Of a stretch of DNA of 64,000 nt, positions 33,293-44,095 are shown one piece after another; the first letter of the stretch is position 1, and every line of letters begins with the position of its first letter. The position numbers and the translations under genes were made by a program. The stretch comes from Dichetophora obliterata (Eukaryota > Arthropoda > Insecta > Diptera > Sciomyzidae): assembly GCA_963920525.1 (NCBI GenBank), contig OY986438.1, positions 179,840,888-179,904,887 on the forward strand, given 5' to 3'. The notes beneath the pieces are model-generated. The model was not told the origin of the DNA, ran no database searches, and was given only the letters and a program-made list of their open reading frames with translations.

Positions 33293-34980
33293 CAGTGTTG
33301 CGCAAAACAATAGCAACAAAATCGATACGCTACTACAAAATCGTGTATCTTTTTAAATATTAGGGACACACAAAAATGATTATAGGAACCAAATCATATA
33401 TTCATACATCATATTAAAAACAAATCATATTCAAATTTGGTTTTGTTTTCTTTATTAAATTTAAAATTAATGTGACTGCATTCAGTTTGTCTGAGAGCAA
33501 AACAAAAGCAACATAATTAATATTTGGTGTAAGATCCATTATTCTTGATAACCGCTGCACATCTGAGCAACATCGACTCTATTAAATTAGATATTTTGGT
33601 ATTAGGTATATGTTCCCAATTAACTTTCAGGGCTTCATACAGTGCAGTCTTATTGGAAAACCTTTGACCAGAAACTTTTACCTTCAAAATCCCAAAATGA
33701 TTTTCAATGGGATTCAAGTCATTGTGACTGTGCCGGCTAATCAAGGACTTGAATCCCTTTGCCTCTTATGTAATCTCTGATGAGCTTTGAAGTGTGCTTC
33801 GGGTCGTGATCGGGCTGAAACGTTCACTGAAGTGACATATTCCACTCTGAATGTGGTCGCATCTTGCTTTCTAAAATGTCATTATATACAAATCGATCCA
33901 TAATTCCATCGATTTTTTGAAATGGTTCAACTTCATTATAGGAAAAAGAAGTCCAGACCATAATGCCATCGCATCCGTGTTCAAAATTTATTTTGCAGTT
34001 TCGGGCTTCAAGTCGTGTACCTGTGTGGCGCCGTACCGTGCAAATCCCATCTGAGTTAATCAAGTTGAACTTTGATTCATCGCTAAAAAAACGATTTTCG
34101 ATTTTTTTTAACGGTCCAATTTAGGTGCTCTTTTGGAAGACTGAGTCTAAAAAACATAAAATTGCAATTATTTGTCACAATTTCAGACAGAATTGTTTAA
34201 ATTGTAACACCTCACCTTGTTCTTTTATGCTTAGCTATAAGCAAAGGTTTCTCTGCCGGTCTGTAACTTCTTAAATCGTTCTCGACGGCTCGTCTTCAAA
34301 CAGTGCTGTAGTGGATATCTAAATCAAGTATCCAAACAACCTTTTTGGATGTGGCAAATGCATTTCGTTTCATTTGTGGCAAATGCATCACGCAGCGACG
34401 TTTTCCGCGGTCGCCCTCTTTAATGTACCGTTGTTACGTCTTTGAAGGTATATTTCTTTATTAATCTATTATTAATTAAACTATTAAACTATTAATTAAA
34501 CTATTGACCGATTAATATCAAACTGTTTCACGTTAGATATTTGCGAATTTGCGTTTTTATATTCGGAAATAATTTGTATTTAAGAGCTTCACAGTATTTA
34601 AAACGTTCCATTATAAATGGAACAGCCAATGTCACAACTAGCACAAAAAAAAACTAAACATAAATGTTTATGACTTACAAACAATACGTGCTTTACAATA
34701 ACGGAACTTTTACCAATAATTCTTCGAACTTGTGTTCTCTTTTTACATTTTTTAAGTTTTGTTGCTATTGTTTTGCTCACAGACAAATTGAATGTAGTCA
34801 CATTAATTTTAAATTTAATAAAAAAAACAAAACCAAATTTTAATTTGATTTGTTTTATATATGATGTATGAATATATGCTTTGAATCCTATAATCATTTT
34901 TGTGTGTCCCCAATATTAAAAAAGATACACGATTTTGTTGCAGCGCACTTATTTTGTTGCTATTGTTTTGCGCAACACTG
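33293..34980 (-). mobile_element. 1,688-bp Tc1-like transposon with IR/DR-type ends
   Basis: Both ends begin CAGTGTTGCGCAAAACAATA and are flanked by TA (33291-33292, 34981-34982). The terminal repeats are ~225 bp long (33293-33520 and 34755-34980). The outer motif GCAAAACAATAGCAACA recurs at each inner edge (about 33497-33513 and 34760-34776). This gives paired direct repeats in each end, the IR/DR design of many Tc1-like elements. Length and ends are complete, but the gene is broken. Confidence 0.92.
33517..34440 (-). pseudogene. Tc1-like transposase, broken
   Basis: Minus-strand pieces, N to C: RSYRPAEKPLLIAKHKRTR (about 34220-34275, linker before the catalytic core); VRRHTGTRLEARNCK, GCDGIMVWTSFSY and PFQKIDGIMDR (33824-34063, core with GIMVW); then SHNDLNPIENHFGILKVK (the (D/S)LNPIE catalytic Glu region) and RCAAVIKNNGSYTKY at the C-terminus (33517-33744). 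This fits DD34E Tc1 transposases. Stops and frameshifts at about 33745-33823 and 34064-34210, and weak N-terminal DNA-binding homology, mean it is inactive. Confidence 0.88.
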
Positions 34981-34982
34981 TA

Positions 34983-35564
34983 TGTGAACAAATTCTGCAG
35001 GATTTTTTCGTGAGGGTGGTGTGGTGGTGAATTTGTGTATAAAACATTTTTTTTATCAAAAGGGGACTTTACCACGCAATTCTTTTTTAAGTGTTATTTT
35101 GGAGTTAATGTGCAAATTTTTTACTACTTCTTTGCCATTGGAAGTTCTAACCCCAAAATCCCTTTTGGGGATGAGCTTGTGTAGAAAGCTTATTGGAAGG
35201 TAAAAACAAAATATTTTTTAATAGCAACAAATTGTATTTTATAAGTACAAATAAAATGCTGTGAACAATAAAAGGTTTAAAATGTATTTATGTATGTGTT
35301 TATGTTGCCATTTTCGATAGCACAGTTGATGCAGCAGCCGATTGCAGTAGCCGAAGTGGGAGCCGCACAAATGAGTTTATTTTAAGCATTGCTCTGCTTA
35401 CGGGCTGACCGACGCACTAATGGGGTATTTGATCGATTTAAGACACCAAAATTATTGTGTTGGCTAAACAGTTTCTAATCGTGTGTTTTTTTTTATTTTT
35501 AATCTTTACTCCTGTACGACCATTGGGTCATATAAGACTCACCTCAATTCTTTGTAGATAAACA
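34983..35564. other. intergenic DNA
   Basis: No gene seen. A GC-richer patch (about 35315-35425, GATGCAGCAGCCGATTGC...) is unexplained. Confidence 0.45.
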
Positions 35565-35568
35565 TTAA

Positions 35569-35689
35569 CCCATTAATGACGAATGTTACATGTATGTCGC
35601 GGCACTCTTCTTATTTACAGCAAAAAAAAACAAATTCGAATGATTCGGTGCAAGCACATGTTCAATTTTTGGCGTTCGTCATTAATGGG
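35569..35689. mobile_element. 121-bp piggyBac-type MITE with TTAA duplication
   Basis: CCCATTAATGACGAA (35569) and the inverted TTCGTCATTAATGGG (to 35689) are flanked by TTAA on both sides. CCC ends plus a TTAA duplication are the piggyBac signature. Related TGGGTCATATAAGAC / TGGGACATAAATGAC pieces lie just outside on either side. Confidence 0.85.
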
Positions 35690-36739
35690 TTAAAATGGTT
35701 TTGTTGGAAAAATAGTTTGCGATGGTGTTTTACTGATTTTATGTGTAACCCTGTGCCATCGATGGGACATAAATGACCCACACCTACTTTTTCACGTTGA
35801 AAAAATAGCATTAAGTTATGTCTGTTTTCTGAATTTTTTTTTAACCTTAATCGGTTCTTTGCGTAAATTTTACACACTTTTCAACTTCAAGCTGATATTT
35901 CTTTACTATAAGTTTATCAAATCGAGCTAGGATTTTGGCTCAATGTAAAAGCCGTATATAAAATTTATGTTTTCGACGTTTTTTCACGCTAGGTGTCGCT
36001 GCTACCATAAAGAAAAATTTTCATATAAATATTTACTGCATTACTAGAAGCAGCAATCAGTAAACTTTTACTGATAATGAAATTCAATTTGCATTACCAG
36101 TAAATTTTTACTGATTACTGGAAAAAAATTGCAGTACAAATAAATTTTTACTGATAATGAAATTCAATTTGCATTACCAGTAAATTTTTACTGATTACTG
36201 GAAAAAATTGCAGTAAAAATAAATTTTTAAAGTAAAGTAAAAATTTATTTTTACTGATTACTGAAAAAATTTGCAGTAAAAATAAATTTTTACTGATTAC
36301 TGAATAAAATTGTAGTAAAAGTAAATTTTAACTTATAATGAGATATCATTTGCATGATAAGTAAAATTTTTACTAGTTACTGAAAGTAGTAATTGGTAGT
36401 TAAAAATCAACGTACAAGCACTAAGGGCCAGCTTTTCAGTACGAGTTTAAACTCTAGTCAAATTTAACCTATATTATACATTTAACCTTAGCTTAATTCA
36501 CCAAAATTGGACGTTTAACCTCGGTCTAGCTTGATATTCTAGCATGAAGTTAAATAGACTTCAATTATCATATAATGTATTTTTGTTCGACTAAAGTTTG
36601 AAATCGTGCTGAAAAACTGGCCATAAATGAAATAAATAATTTAAGAAAATAAATGCTTTAGACATGTATTATATATGTATATTATTATGTATGTAGATAT
36701 GTTTATACATGTATGCACACGTTTATACTTATGAAAAAG

Positions 36740-37400
36740 CTACACGCTGTTATCTTTTCTTAAAACTAGCATTTCAAAATTATCATCGCTGAGTTTTTGC
36801 CTTCTGGAACGATTCACAATCCCAGCGAATGAAAATAACCGTTCTACAGGTGCCGATGAGGGTAATGTGGTATTATATTTCAGAAAAACATTTTTTATGG
36901 CTGGATGGTTTCTTAGACAATTTGTCGTTGTGTCTCGATCGACGAGGTATAAAATTGTTTCTTGGAGATAATTTCCCGAGTCATTGGAAACACATTGCAT
37001 GCTAACTTCTATTGAAGGAGATGAACAAATTCATACATTAATGCAAAAATGTAAAGTAAAGTTAAGTGTAAAATCTCTACCATTATCCCAAAAATCAAGA
37101 AATGATTTTTGCGGTGTCTGCGTCAGAACACGAGTTTCGGCATCGGCTATTTTGCCATACTTCATCACATAAGTGCTGAACATTTTTTTACTTCTTCTTC
37201 TGTTTGTGTTGTTGCTGTTTCTAAAAGAGCTTTCAAAAATCCCAATTTTATGTCAGGCACACATATAGCTGCAATAACAGCATCCCAAGCTGCAGGCTGC
37301 ATCAGGAAATATTTTTTTGAAAGCCACAGCAACCACAGATGGTTTTATGTTTTTTCCATGTGTTTTTTATGTGGCTGCATTGATCAGTGGATAGTGCGTT
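36740..37400 (-). pseudogene. hAT transposase C-terminal remnant
   Basis: The last frame (36740-37000) carries the hAT dimerisation domain: NHPAIKNVFLKYNTTLPSS, APVERLFSFAG and RQKLSDDNFEMLVLRK. Further upstream on the minus strand other frames give AAICVPDIKLGFLKALLETA, EEEVKKCSALM, and KSFLDFWDNGRDF, all hAT-like. Stops and frameshifts lie between; the N-terminal BED zinc finger and catalytic parts are absent. Confidence 0.85.
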
Positions 37401-37549
37401 CAGTTTTTTAGTAATCAGTCAAAAATTGTTTTAACTGCCGTTTTTTCAGCAATCAGTAAAAACTTTATTTTGCTTCATTTCATTTAAGTAATTAGTGAAA
37501 ATTGATTTTTACTGCAATTATTTCATGTAATAAGTAAAAATTTATTTTT

Positions 37550-37810
37550 ACTGCAATTTTATTCATTTATCAGTAAACATTTATTTTTACTGCAATTTTA
37601 TTCAGTAATCAGTAAAAATAAATTTTTACTGCAATTTTTTCAGTAACCAGTAAAAATTTATTTTTACTGCAATTTTTTTCAGTAATCAGTAAAAATTTAT
37701 TTTTACTGCAATTTTTTTCAGTAATCAGTAAAAATTTATTTTTACTGCAATTTTTTTCAGTAATCAGTAAAAATTTATTTTTACTGCAAATTTTTTCAGT
37801 AATCACCAAA
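37550..37810. repeat. 39-bp tandem repeat (right end of the hAT element)
   Basis: About six consecutive copies of CAGTAATCAGTAAAAATTTA + TTTTTACTGCAATTTTTTT occur with few differences. Each unit is itself partly palindromic (AAAAATTTATTTTT). Confidence 0.9.
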
Positions 37811-37899
37811 AATTTACTGGTAATGCAAATTAAATTTCATTATCAGTAAAAATTTATTTTTACTGCAATTTTACTGGTACTGCAAAGTGCCCATCTATG

Positions 37900-38225
37900 C
37901 TTGTTACTACCACGCCCCCTTGTCCGACGCCCATAAAATGTTGAGTGGAACGGCACGTGTAAATTGAGGTCGAATACCGAATTCCGAGGCTGTGCGATCT
38001 ATAATTGCAAAGCTATTCGATATAGCAAATTTGGGTTGTTTAGGAAATGCCACGCCCCCTTTCATAATGCAAAAACCATCCTTGGTATGCGTTTAATAAC
38101 TTCCTTAAATTTCACGAAACCGATTTCCGATGCTGTGCGCCCTATTATTCCAAAGCTACTCAACAGCGACAATTTTAGGGTATATTTGAGGTGCCACGCC
38201 CCTTTTTGCAACGAGCACCAGACAT
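37900..38225 (+). repeat. ~140-bp tandem repeat with CCACGCCCC motif
   Basis: CCACGCCCC(C/T)TT recurs near 37911, 38048 and 38191. The units share CGAATACCGAATTCCGAGGC / CGAAACCGATTTCCGATGC, GCTGTGCG and ATTGCAAAGCTA. The first unit resembles the start of the insertion at 26216. Confidence 0.75.
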
Positions 38226-38299
38226 CACAAGAACATTTTCAAGACTTTGATACCGTTTCTTTTTCTTTACGTGATATACACACATACATATGGGCATTT

Positions 38300-38690
38300 C
38301 CATGGTGTCGCACGGGACAGTCGTACGCAGTTAAATTGGAAAAAAAGTAGTAATAACACGGATTTATATTTTGATAATGGTCTTAACTTATAACTCATAG
38401 TAAGCTCTATAAGTGGTGCTAAGGTTGATTATCGGTAATTTTTCCTTTTCAAAATAATTGCCAAAAACAACGGGGTTCGCACGGGACAAAAACGGAAGTT
38501 TTTTTCGAGGACAACAACTCAAGCGCCGAATTCAGCGAAGTCTGAAGGAATATTTCAAAGAGTTTATTTTATGGATATTATGCATTGGTGTTTCTTTTAA
38601 ATTGCTTTTATTTTACCCAATAATATTTAACACTTATTTTTTAATTTAATATTAAGCTCGGTCGCACGGGACAGGTCGCACGGGACAGTT
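38300..38690 (+). repeat. TCGCACGGGACAG repeat cluster
   Basis: (T/G)TCGCACGGGAC occurs at about 38306, 38476, 38661 and 38673, an unusually GC-rich motif in AT-rich DNA. The last two are only 12 bp apart. The short frame at 38458-38649 has no recognised homology. Function unknown. Confidence 0.55.
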
Positions 38691-38699
38691 TTTTCCATT

Positions 38700-39070
38700 G
38701 CAATTTAATTGGGTAATTAAGTAATTAGGTAGTTAAGTAATTATGTAATTAGGTAATTAAAAACAAATTCAATATATTTTCCTTTAATTGCATCAACCAT
38801 TTTTTCATTGTCTTCAGCCAATGCCTTCCATTTTTAATAAAACAAAAATGTTTATGAAACATTTACTAAACACTTACGAAAAAGAAAAACTACATTTGTG
38901 AAACAGTGCAGACGATGTGATCATCATGGTTAATAATTTTATGTACAAATTGCTTAAATTAATAAAATTAAAATGTTTCTCTTAGATAATATCATAAAAT
39001 AATAAGTTTTTAATAAGTTTTAATTTTTTGGTCACGGTAGACTTTCCTGTGGAAATACCCATATATTCAT
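38700..39070. repeat. dispersed repeat, copy 2 (inverted relative to 25965-26745)
   Basis: Read on the minus strand it matches the repeat at 25965-26215 plus 26595-26740, without the 26216-26594 insertion. Landmarks are GTGACCAAAAAATTAAAAC (minus), ATATTATCTAAGAGAAACAT (minus) and TAATTACTTAACTACCTAAT (minus). Confidence 0.7.
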
Positions 39071-41755
39071 TTTTCTAAGGATTGACGGGCGGAAAAAAGG
39101 CGTGGCGACATTTATATATATAGTGACCGCCACTTGGTCCCATTGCAACGACATACCAATTTTTACTATCAAAACATGAACATCTCAGGAATGAGCATGA
39201 TTTCGAAAAAGTGGGCGTAGATATATTGCGACCATAGTAAACATACAAACTAAACTACCAAAAATTAGTTTTATTCTATCAAAACCGCCTTATATAGAAA
39301 AGTTCCACTGATTTGTGGGCGGTAAAATGGGAGTGGGGTAGAAATTTTTCAAGTGAGCTCATGATTTTCAATGTTGTGATGGAAATTAAAAATTTTTACG
39401 TGGACACAACCTATTAAGTAGTAGAAAAAATATTTGCAAAAAAATTAGTTGTTTCCTTGCAAATAGACTTAGAAATTTTTTGAGTCCCTTTATAAAAAAG
39501 TGATTTTTTATATCTTTTATATTTTTATTTCTTAAACTATTCATAGAAAATTTATGAAAATTTTAGAGAATGAAAATAAATAAACGCATCAAACAAGAGC
39601 ATTTGCAAAATTGTGATACCACTATTTTCCGCTACTTTTTACAAGAATTTTTAAAACAATTGTTTATATGACGCTGAGCTGGATGCGGAAAATTTAAATA
39701 GTTTTGACCAAAAGAAGCTCCAAATATAAAAAATTAAAAAACCGTTACAACATTTTTGTGCTCGCCCTTTGGGTTCACATAAAATGAAAATGTTTAGCTC
39801 CCCCCAGCAAAATTTTCTTCAATAACGGAGTAGTCGTTTATAAAATGATAATGAAATCATTTTTCTTGACAAGTACATACAAAATCATTTAATTTTATAA
39901 TTGCGGTTTTTTCATAAAAAGTAATTTTTCAAATATGTTCTCGATGGCTTTTAGCACAAACTGCTTCAACTCTTTGGATAAAAGTGAGCATAATTTTTTG
40001 CAACCTCTTACGGAAAAAGGTATTGTGTCAAAAGACAAGCCTATCGAGCTCGTTTTCAAAGAGTTGATAATAACCACTTAACTAGTCCTCAAAGTCTTTT
40101 TAACTGTGCGAGAAATCATTTTTCGAAAATTCAATTCGACTTTTGTTCTCAAAAAGAACATGCGCTTCATGAGACAACGTCGAAGCCAAGCTACGAAATA
40201 TCAGCGACGTTAAAAAATTCAAGCCAATTTGAAGCCATGATTGATAAAAAGATTTTGTGTCGACTTTTTTTAAATGACAGCGATTTTGTTGAAAATAATA
40301 CAAAGAGTAAAAGAAATAAAAACAAATTTCAATTCATTCCATATTCAAAGGCAATTGGGTGAAAACAAAATGGCAAATCGGTGTGCTCGACGTTTTCTAA
40401 AAATTCTGAAAAAATTATCAAAAATTAAGTTGAGTCTGTAGATACTGGAAATGGCATTTCTTATTTCCTTGCTAATTTATTTTGCAAGTAAGGGGGGTTC
40501 AAAAATGAAAAAATTATGAAAAAAATTAAAAATATGCACATTTTTGATGATTTATTTCTTGAAACCGAATAGAGATAAAATCTTTAAACTTTTTTATTTC
40601 AATATAAAAATATAGGATTTTAATATGTGTATCCAAACTTTTTCAAAAAAAGTGACAGTTTTGCCAAAAAACTCTATTGAAGATAGATTTTTTTTCAATA
40701 ACTTGATGGTTTTCAACCCTGATTTTTTCGAAAACTGATTCAAAAATAAAAAGAAAACTTTTTTTGCAACTCCAAGGTTCTGTTTAAGTTTGTTTAGAAC
40801 ATGTAAAGATTTTTGCATTTTTGTGGTTTTAAATTAGTTTCATTTACTCTCAAAGTTAAGTCGAACAACGAAAAAAGCACTTTTTAACACCCTGTAACTT
40901 CCTTTTCGCATGCATTTAAAAATCTGAAAATTTGGCAGAAGATGTATTTAATTAAGTTTAGTAACAACTACTAGTTTCATCATGGAGACTTTAATAGTTT
41001 CTATGGTATAGATTTTTAAATTCCACCATTTTTTTATACAAAAACAATATTTTTTTTATTTAAATTACGATTTCATTCCTAATTAATCATAATTAAATAT
41101 AAGTAAACAATAAAAAAGTAAACATATTGGGAAAATGAATGAATGCTTATTGGAATGCTATACAATTTTAAATGATTTAAAATTTTACAATTTACAGAAT
41201 ACAATTTTAAATGATTTAGAAAAAATATAGCAAATTTTTAATAAATACAATATCATCCAAACTAATTTATATATATTATTGAATACCTGCTTCAGTAGAA
41301 TCCACATATCTGTGGTCACAAGGAATAACGACTAAACTCAGATTATCGTAAAAAACGATATTTTAATTGCACGAACTACGACCCATTTTTTGAAATATAT
41401 GAACCGTTACAAACAAAATACATGCATACATAAGTGATGGTCAATTCTGGGCAAAAAATGGATATCTGCATACTTCCAAAAAGTGGCAATAAAGTAAATT
41501 CCATATAGCTTTTTTACGATATTTTGAATTTAGTCAAAAAAAATACGAGCTTTTAAAAACAGCTAGCAGTTTTAACAAAAGTTCAACTAAAAATGGCCAA
41601 GATTAGAGAGCTGTACAAATTTTTTGTGTAAGATCGGTGTTTGATAAAATGGAAATTTGGCCGCTTAAATCGATTAAATACCCCTTGATGCGATGGTTTC
41701 GTCCCTGGGCATTCATTTTCGGAGCTGTATATCATCGATCATACTTTTCAAACCG
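39071..41755. other. AT-rich intergenic DNA
   Basis: No gene seen. GTGGGCG/GGCGTGGCG motifs occur at about 39085-39335, akin to the 126-bp array at 14.9 kb but too degraded to align by eye. Short frames at 39895-40303 and 40594-40818 lack homology. Confidence 0.5.
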
Positions 41756-41759
41756 GTTT

Positions 41760-42965
41760 GAGTGCTGACTTTTACTAGACTCTCTAGACTTTTTCATTTT
41801 GTGCCCTCTCTACAACTTGCGGCGAATTACGATCATTCATTTAGCGTCCTGGAACTACTCCTGGAAAGTCCTCCTTTTGGTGGAATATTCAATCAACATT
41901 TTATCCATGGTGTCAACACCACCTTTATACTTGTTGTAGACCATCATTATTTCAGGTTTGCGAAGAATATGACAAAAAATAAAACAAAATGTAAAAAAAG
42001 AACCAGAAAATCGATATTACCTGAAATGGATTTTTCATAATGTATAGTTGAAAGTAGAACTGTTTTTGCTGGTGTCTTTTTGGTGACATATGAACAAATG
42101 GTAATGGGCTCATTCTGCAAAAAAATCAAACTTTGTTGAATGCAGATCTCGTTGGGATCTTGGTTTGAACTCCTCCGGCAGGTACGGCTTATTTGTCTTC
42201 ATGGATAATTGTAAGTCCATCATGATATGAGTAAGAGGCAGCGTTGTGAAAAAGTGATCCATATAAATGTTCCTACCCGTTCTTCGGAATTGGTAGCAAA
42301 GTTCTCGGATAACGTGTACGCCTTAAATTACATCACGGTCCTCTGACTTACCAGTATATGGCTGGCCTGTGATTGGATATGAAGTTTCCGCATCGCACAC
42401 CCACCAAACTTTTGCCATATTTAGCGGGCTTATTTGGCATGTACAACGTGAATTTGGTCCGCTCACGATTAGGGTACAGTTGTTTGACAGTAAAATGGAC
42501 CGAAGGTCAATACAACTTTCGCAGAATCATTTAACATCAGCAAGATATCAAGGATCAGTGCAGCCTTACTTTCCTTCATACTTTCAGTTCGAGTGTCCAT
42601 ATTAATAAAACCTATATACTAATTCATCATACTCAATCGTCGAATAGGCATTAAGCACGAAACAATGGTTTGAATGTAGCTATCCACAAATCATCTACAT
42701 ATTCCTTTTTTCGAAGCTGAATGCCTGCCATAAGTAAAGCAGCAAGATAGGTATCAAATTCTTTCGTGGTTACTGGCTTCCAAGCTCAGGTAGTATTTAA
42801 AGGCAATCTGAGTTTAATTTTGCACAAGGCTCTTTCACCCCGCCTTTTTGTCCCCCGAATAATAATGTTACAAATTCGTGTGGTGAAAGCCCGAGCGCGT
42901 TTTTGGACGGAAGCTGCGTTTTCCAATATGAAGTTAACCAACCAATTACAACGGTTCAACTAAGA
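41760..42965 (-). pseudogene. second piggyBac-like transposase remnant
   Basis: Minus-strand pieces: GRNIYMDHFFTTLPLT (about 42220-42280); a stretch with EPITICSYVTKKTPAKTVLL and STIHYEK (about 42020-42130); and PEIMMVYNKYKGGVDTMDKM then LIEYSTKRRT (about 41850-41955), containing the GVDTMDKM catalytic motif. It ends in a stop soon after. More degraded N-terminal sequence extends to about 42965. Many frameshifts. It differs from the first copy (GVDTMDKM against GVDAMDQM), so it is a separate family. No termini found. Confidence 0.78.
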
Positions 42966-43074
42966 ACGCCTTAATCTTAGTTTGCGCGAACCGCTAGCTA
43001 GCAGGAAAAATAAAATTTGGTGGAAGCATAAAATGTTTTGAAAACATTCAAGGCGATTCGAATATGTTGAAAAT

Positions 43075-43290
43075 TAAAAATCTAACATCAATGGGTCTAT
43101 TTTGAAAAAAGTTGATGAAAATAAAGATCTTGATATAATTTTGGATTCAAAATTTACTTTAATTAGTCACTCAAACTACATTATATGTGCTTGCTCTGAT
43201 TTCTCAGATCCATTTACTCAGAAGTTATTATATTCATCTTTTGTCCGTTCAAAGGTGGAGTATGATATTGTTACCTGGAGACCATGTTAT
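43075..43290 (+). pseudogene. LINE reverse transcriptase C-terminal fragment
   Basis: KKVDENKDLDIILDSKFTLI, then CSDFSDPFTQKLLYSSFVRS and KVEYDIVTWRP match the region after the RT active site of jockey/CR1-like LINEs. It is the same region as 14200-14400 here (SFWDPYTVKSLYTSFIRVKLEYA), but is a different copy. Truncated on both sides. Confidence 0.75.
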
Positions 43291-43383
43291 CACATTTGTT
43301 GTTGTATTTTTGCTTTGTGAAAAATTAACAAATGTGAGCATGTGAAATGGGAGGAAAACTGAGAGATTGACACTTTAAATCTC

Positions 43384-43460
43384 ATCGCCTCTGTGGTGCA
43401 GTGCGCTAGTGCGCGCTTACACGGGTATCACAAAGATTTCTGATGAAGCCTTTAGCACGG
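43384..43460 (+). repeat. possible degraded tRNA-like or SINE head
   Basis: GCCTCTGTGGTGCAGTGCGC + TAGTGCG resembles the 5' half of a tRNA with an A box (TGGTGCAGTGC). No B box (GGTTCGANTCC) follows, so at best it is a decayed SINE head. Confidence 0.3.
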
Positions 43461-43515
43461 CCGAAATTGCAATAAAATCAGCTAGTGATTTTTTCCTTTT
43501 CATAACGAAAAAACT

Positions 43516-43527
43516 TTGTTGTTGTAG

Positions 43528-43561
<34 letters not shown>

Positions 43562-43644
43562 CGTTGTTGTTGTCGTTTTTGTTTTTGTTTTTGTTTTTGT
43601 CTTTGTTTTTGTTTTTGTTTTTGTTTTTGTTTTTGTTTTTGTTT

Positions 43645-43676
<32 letters not shown>

Positions 43677-43696
43677 GGTGTTGTTGTTGTTTCTTT
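43516..43696. repeat. (TTG)n and (TTTTTG)n compound microsatellite
   Basis: A run of TTG/GTC-interrupted triplets, then about 17 TTTTTG/TCTTTG hexamers, then (TTG)n again. Both strands are open for long stretches (Leu/Cys/Phe or Lys/Thr/Asn frames), which are artefacts of the repeat. Confidence 0.95.
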
Positions 43697-43839
43697 GCAA
43701 AGATTCGTTAGTACAATTAATTGCCCTAACTTTGACCTTAAGCTCAATAAACGATTTTAAACTATCAAGCAACTAGAATTCGTATTTAAAATCAAGTATG
43801 ATATAAACTATCAAACATTTAGAATTTGTTTTTAAATCA

Positions 43840-44095
43840 TATTAAATCAACATAATAAATAACAAGGTCATTTAGAAAAAACTTTATAAAAAATATAAAT
43901 CTAAACAATACAAATAAATATAAAAAATTAATATAAATAAAAATAAATATAAAAAATAAATATAAATAAAAATAAATATAACCAAAAATAAATATAAACA
44001 AAAATATATGTAAAAAAAAAATATATATGAATAAAAATAATAATAAATATAAATAACAATAAAAATAAAAATAAATATATAAAAAATAAACATGC
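43840..44095. repeat. AAATATAAATAAA low-complexity tract
   Basis: Imperfect repeats of AAATATAAATAAAAATA. Overlapping Tyr/Phe/Ile-rich frames on the minus strand are by-products. Confidence 0.8.

Larger units (their letters stand above)
36040..37890. mobile_element. hAT-type element bounded by inverted arrays of 39-bp repeats
   Basis: A hAT transposase remnant (36740-37400) lies between two tandem arrays in opposite orientation. Left (36050-36380) and right (37440-37885) units are built from TTTTTACTGATTACTG, AAAAAATTGCAGTAAAAAT and ATAATGAAATTCAATTTGC. The right array has a regular 39-bp period. Outer boundaries are approximate and no target duplication was resolved. Confidence 0.7.

Noticed and set aside
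43409..43776. Cys/Leu-rich and Lys/Thr-rich proteins encoded in the TTG/TTTTTG tract
   Set aside because: They are pure products of a compound microsatellite, open on both strands.
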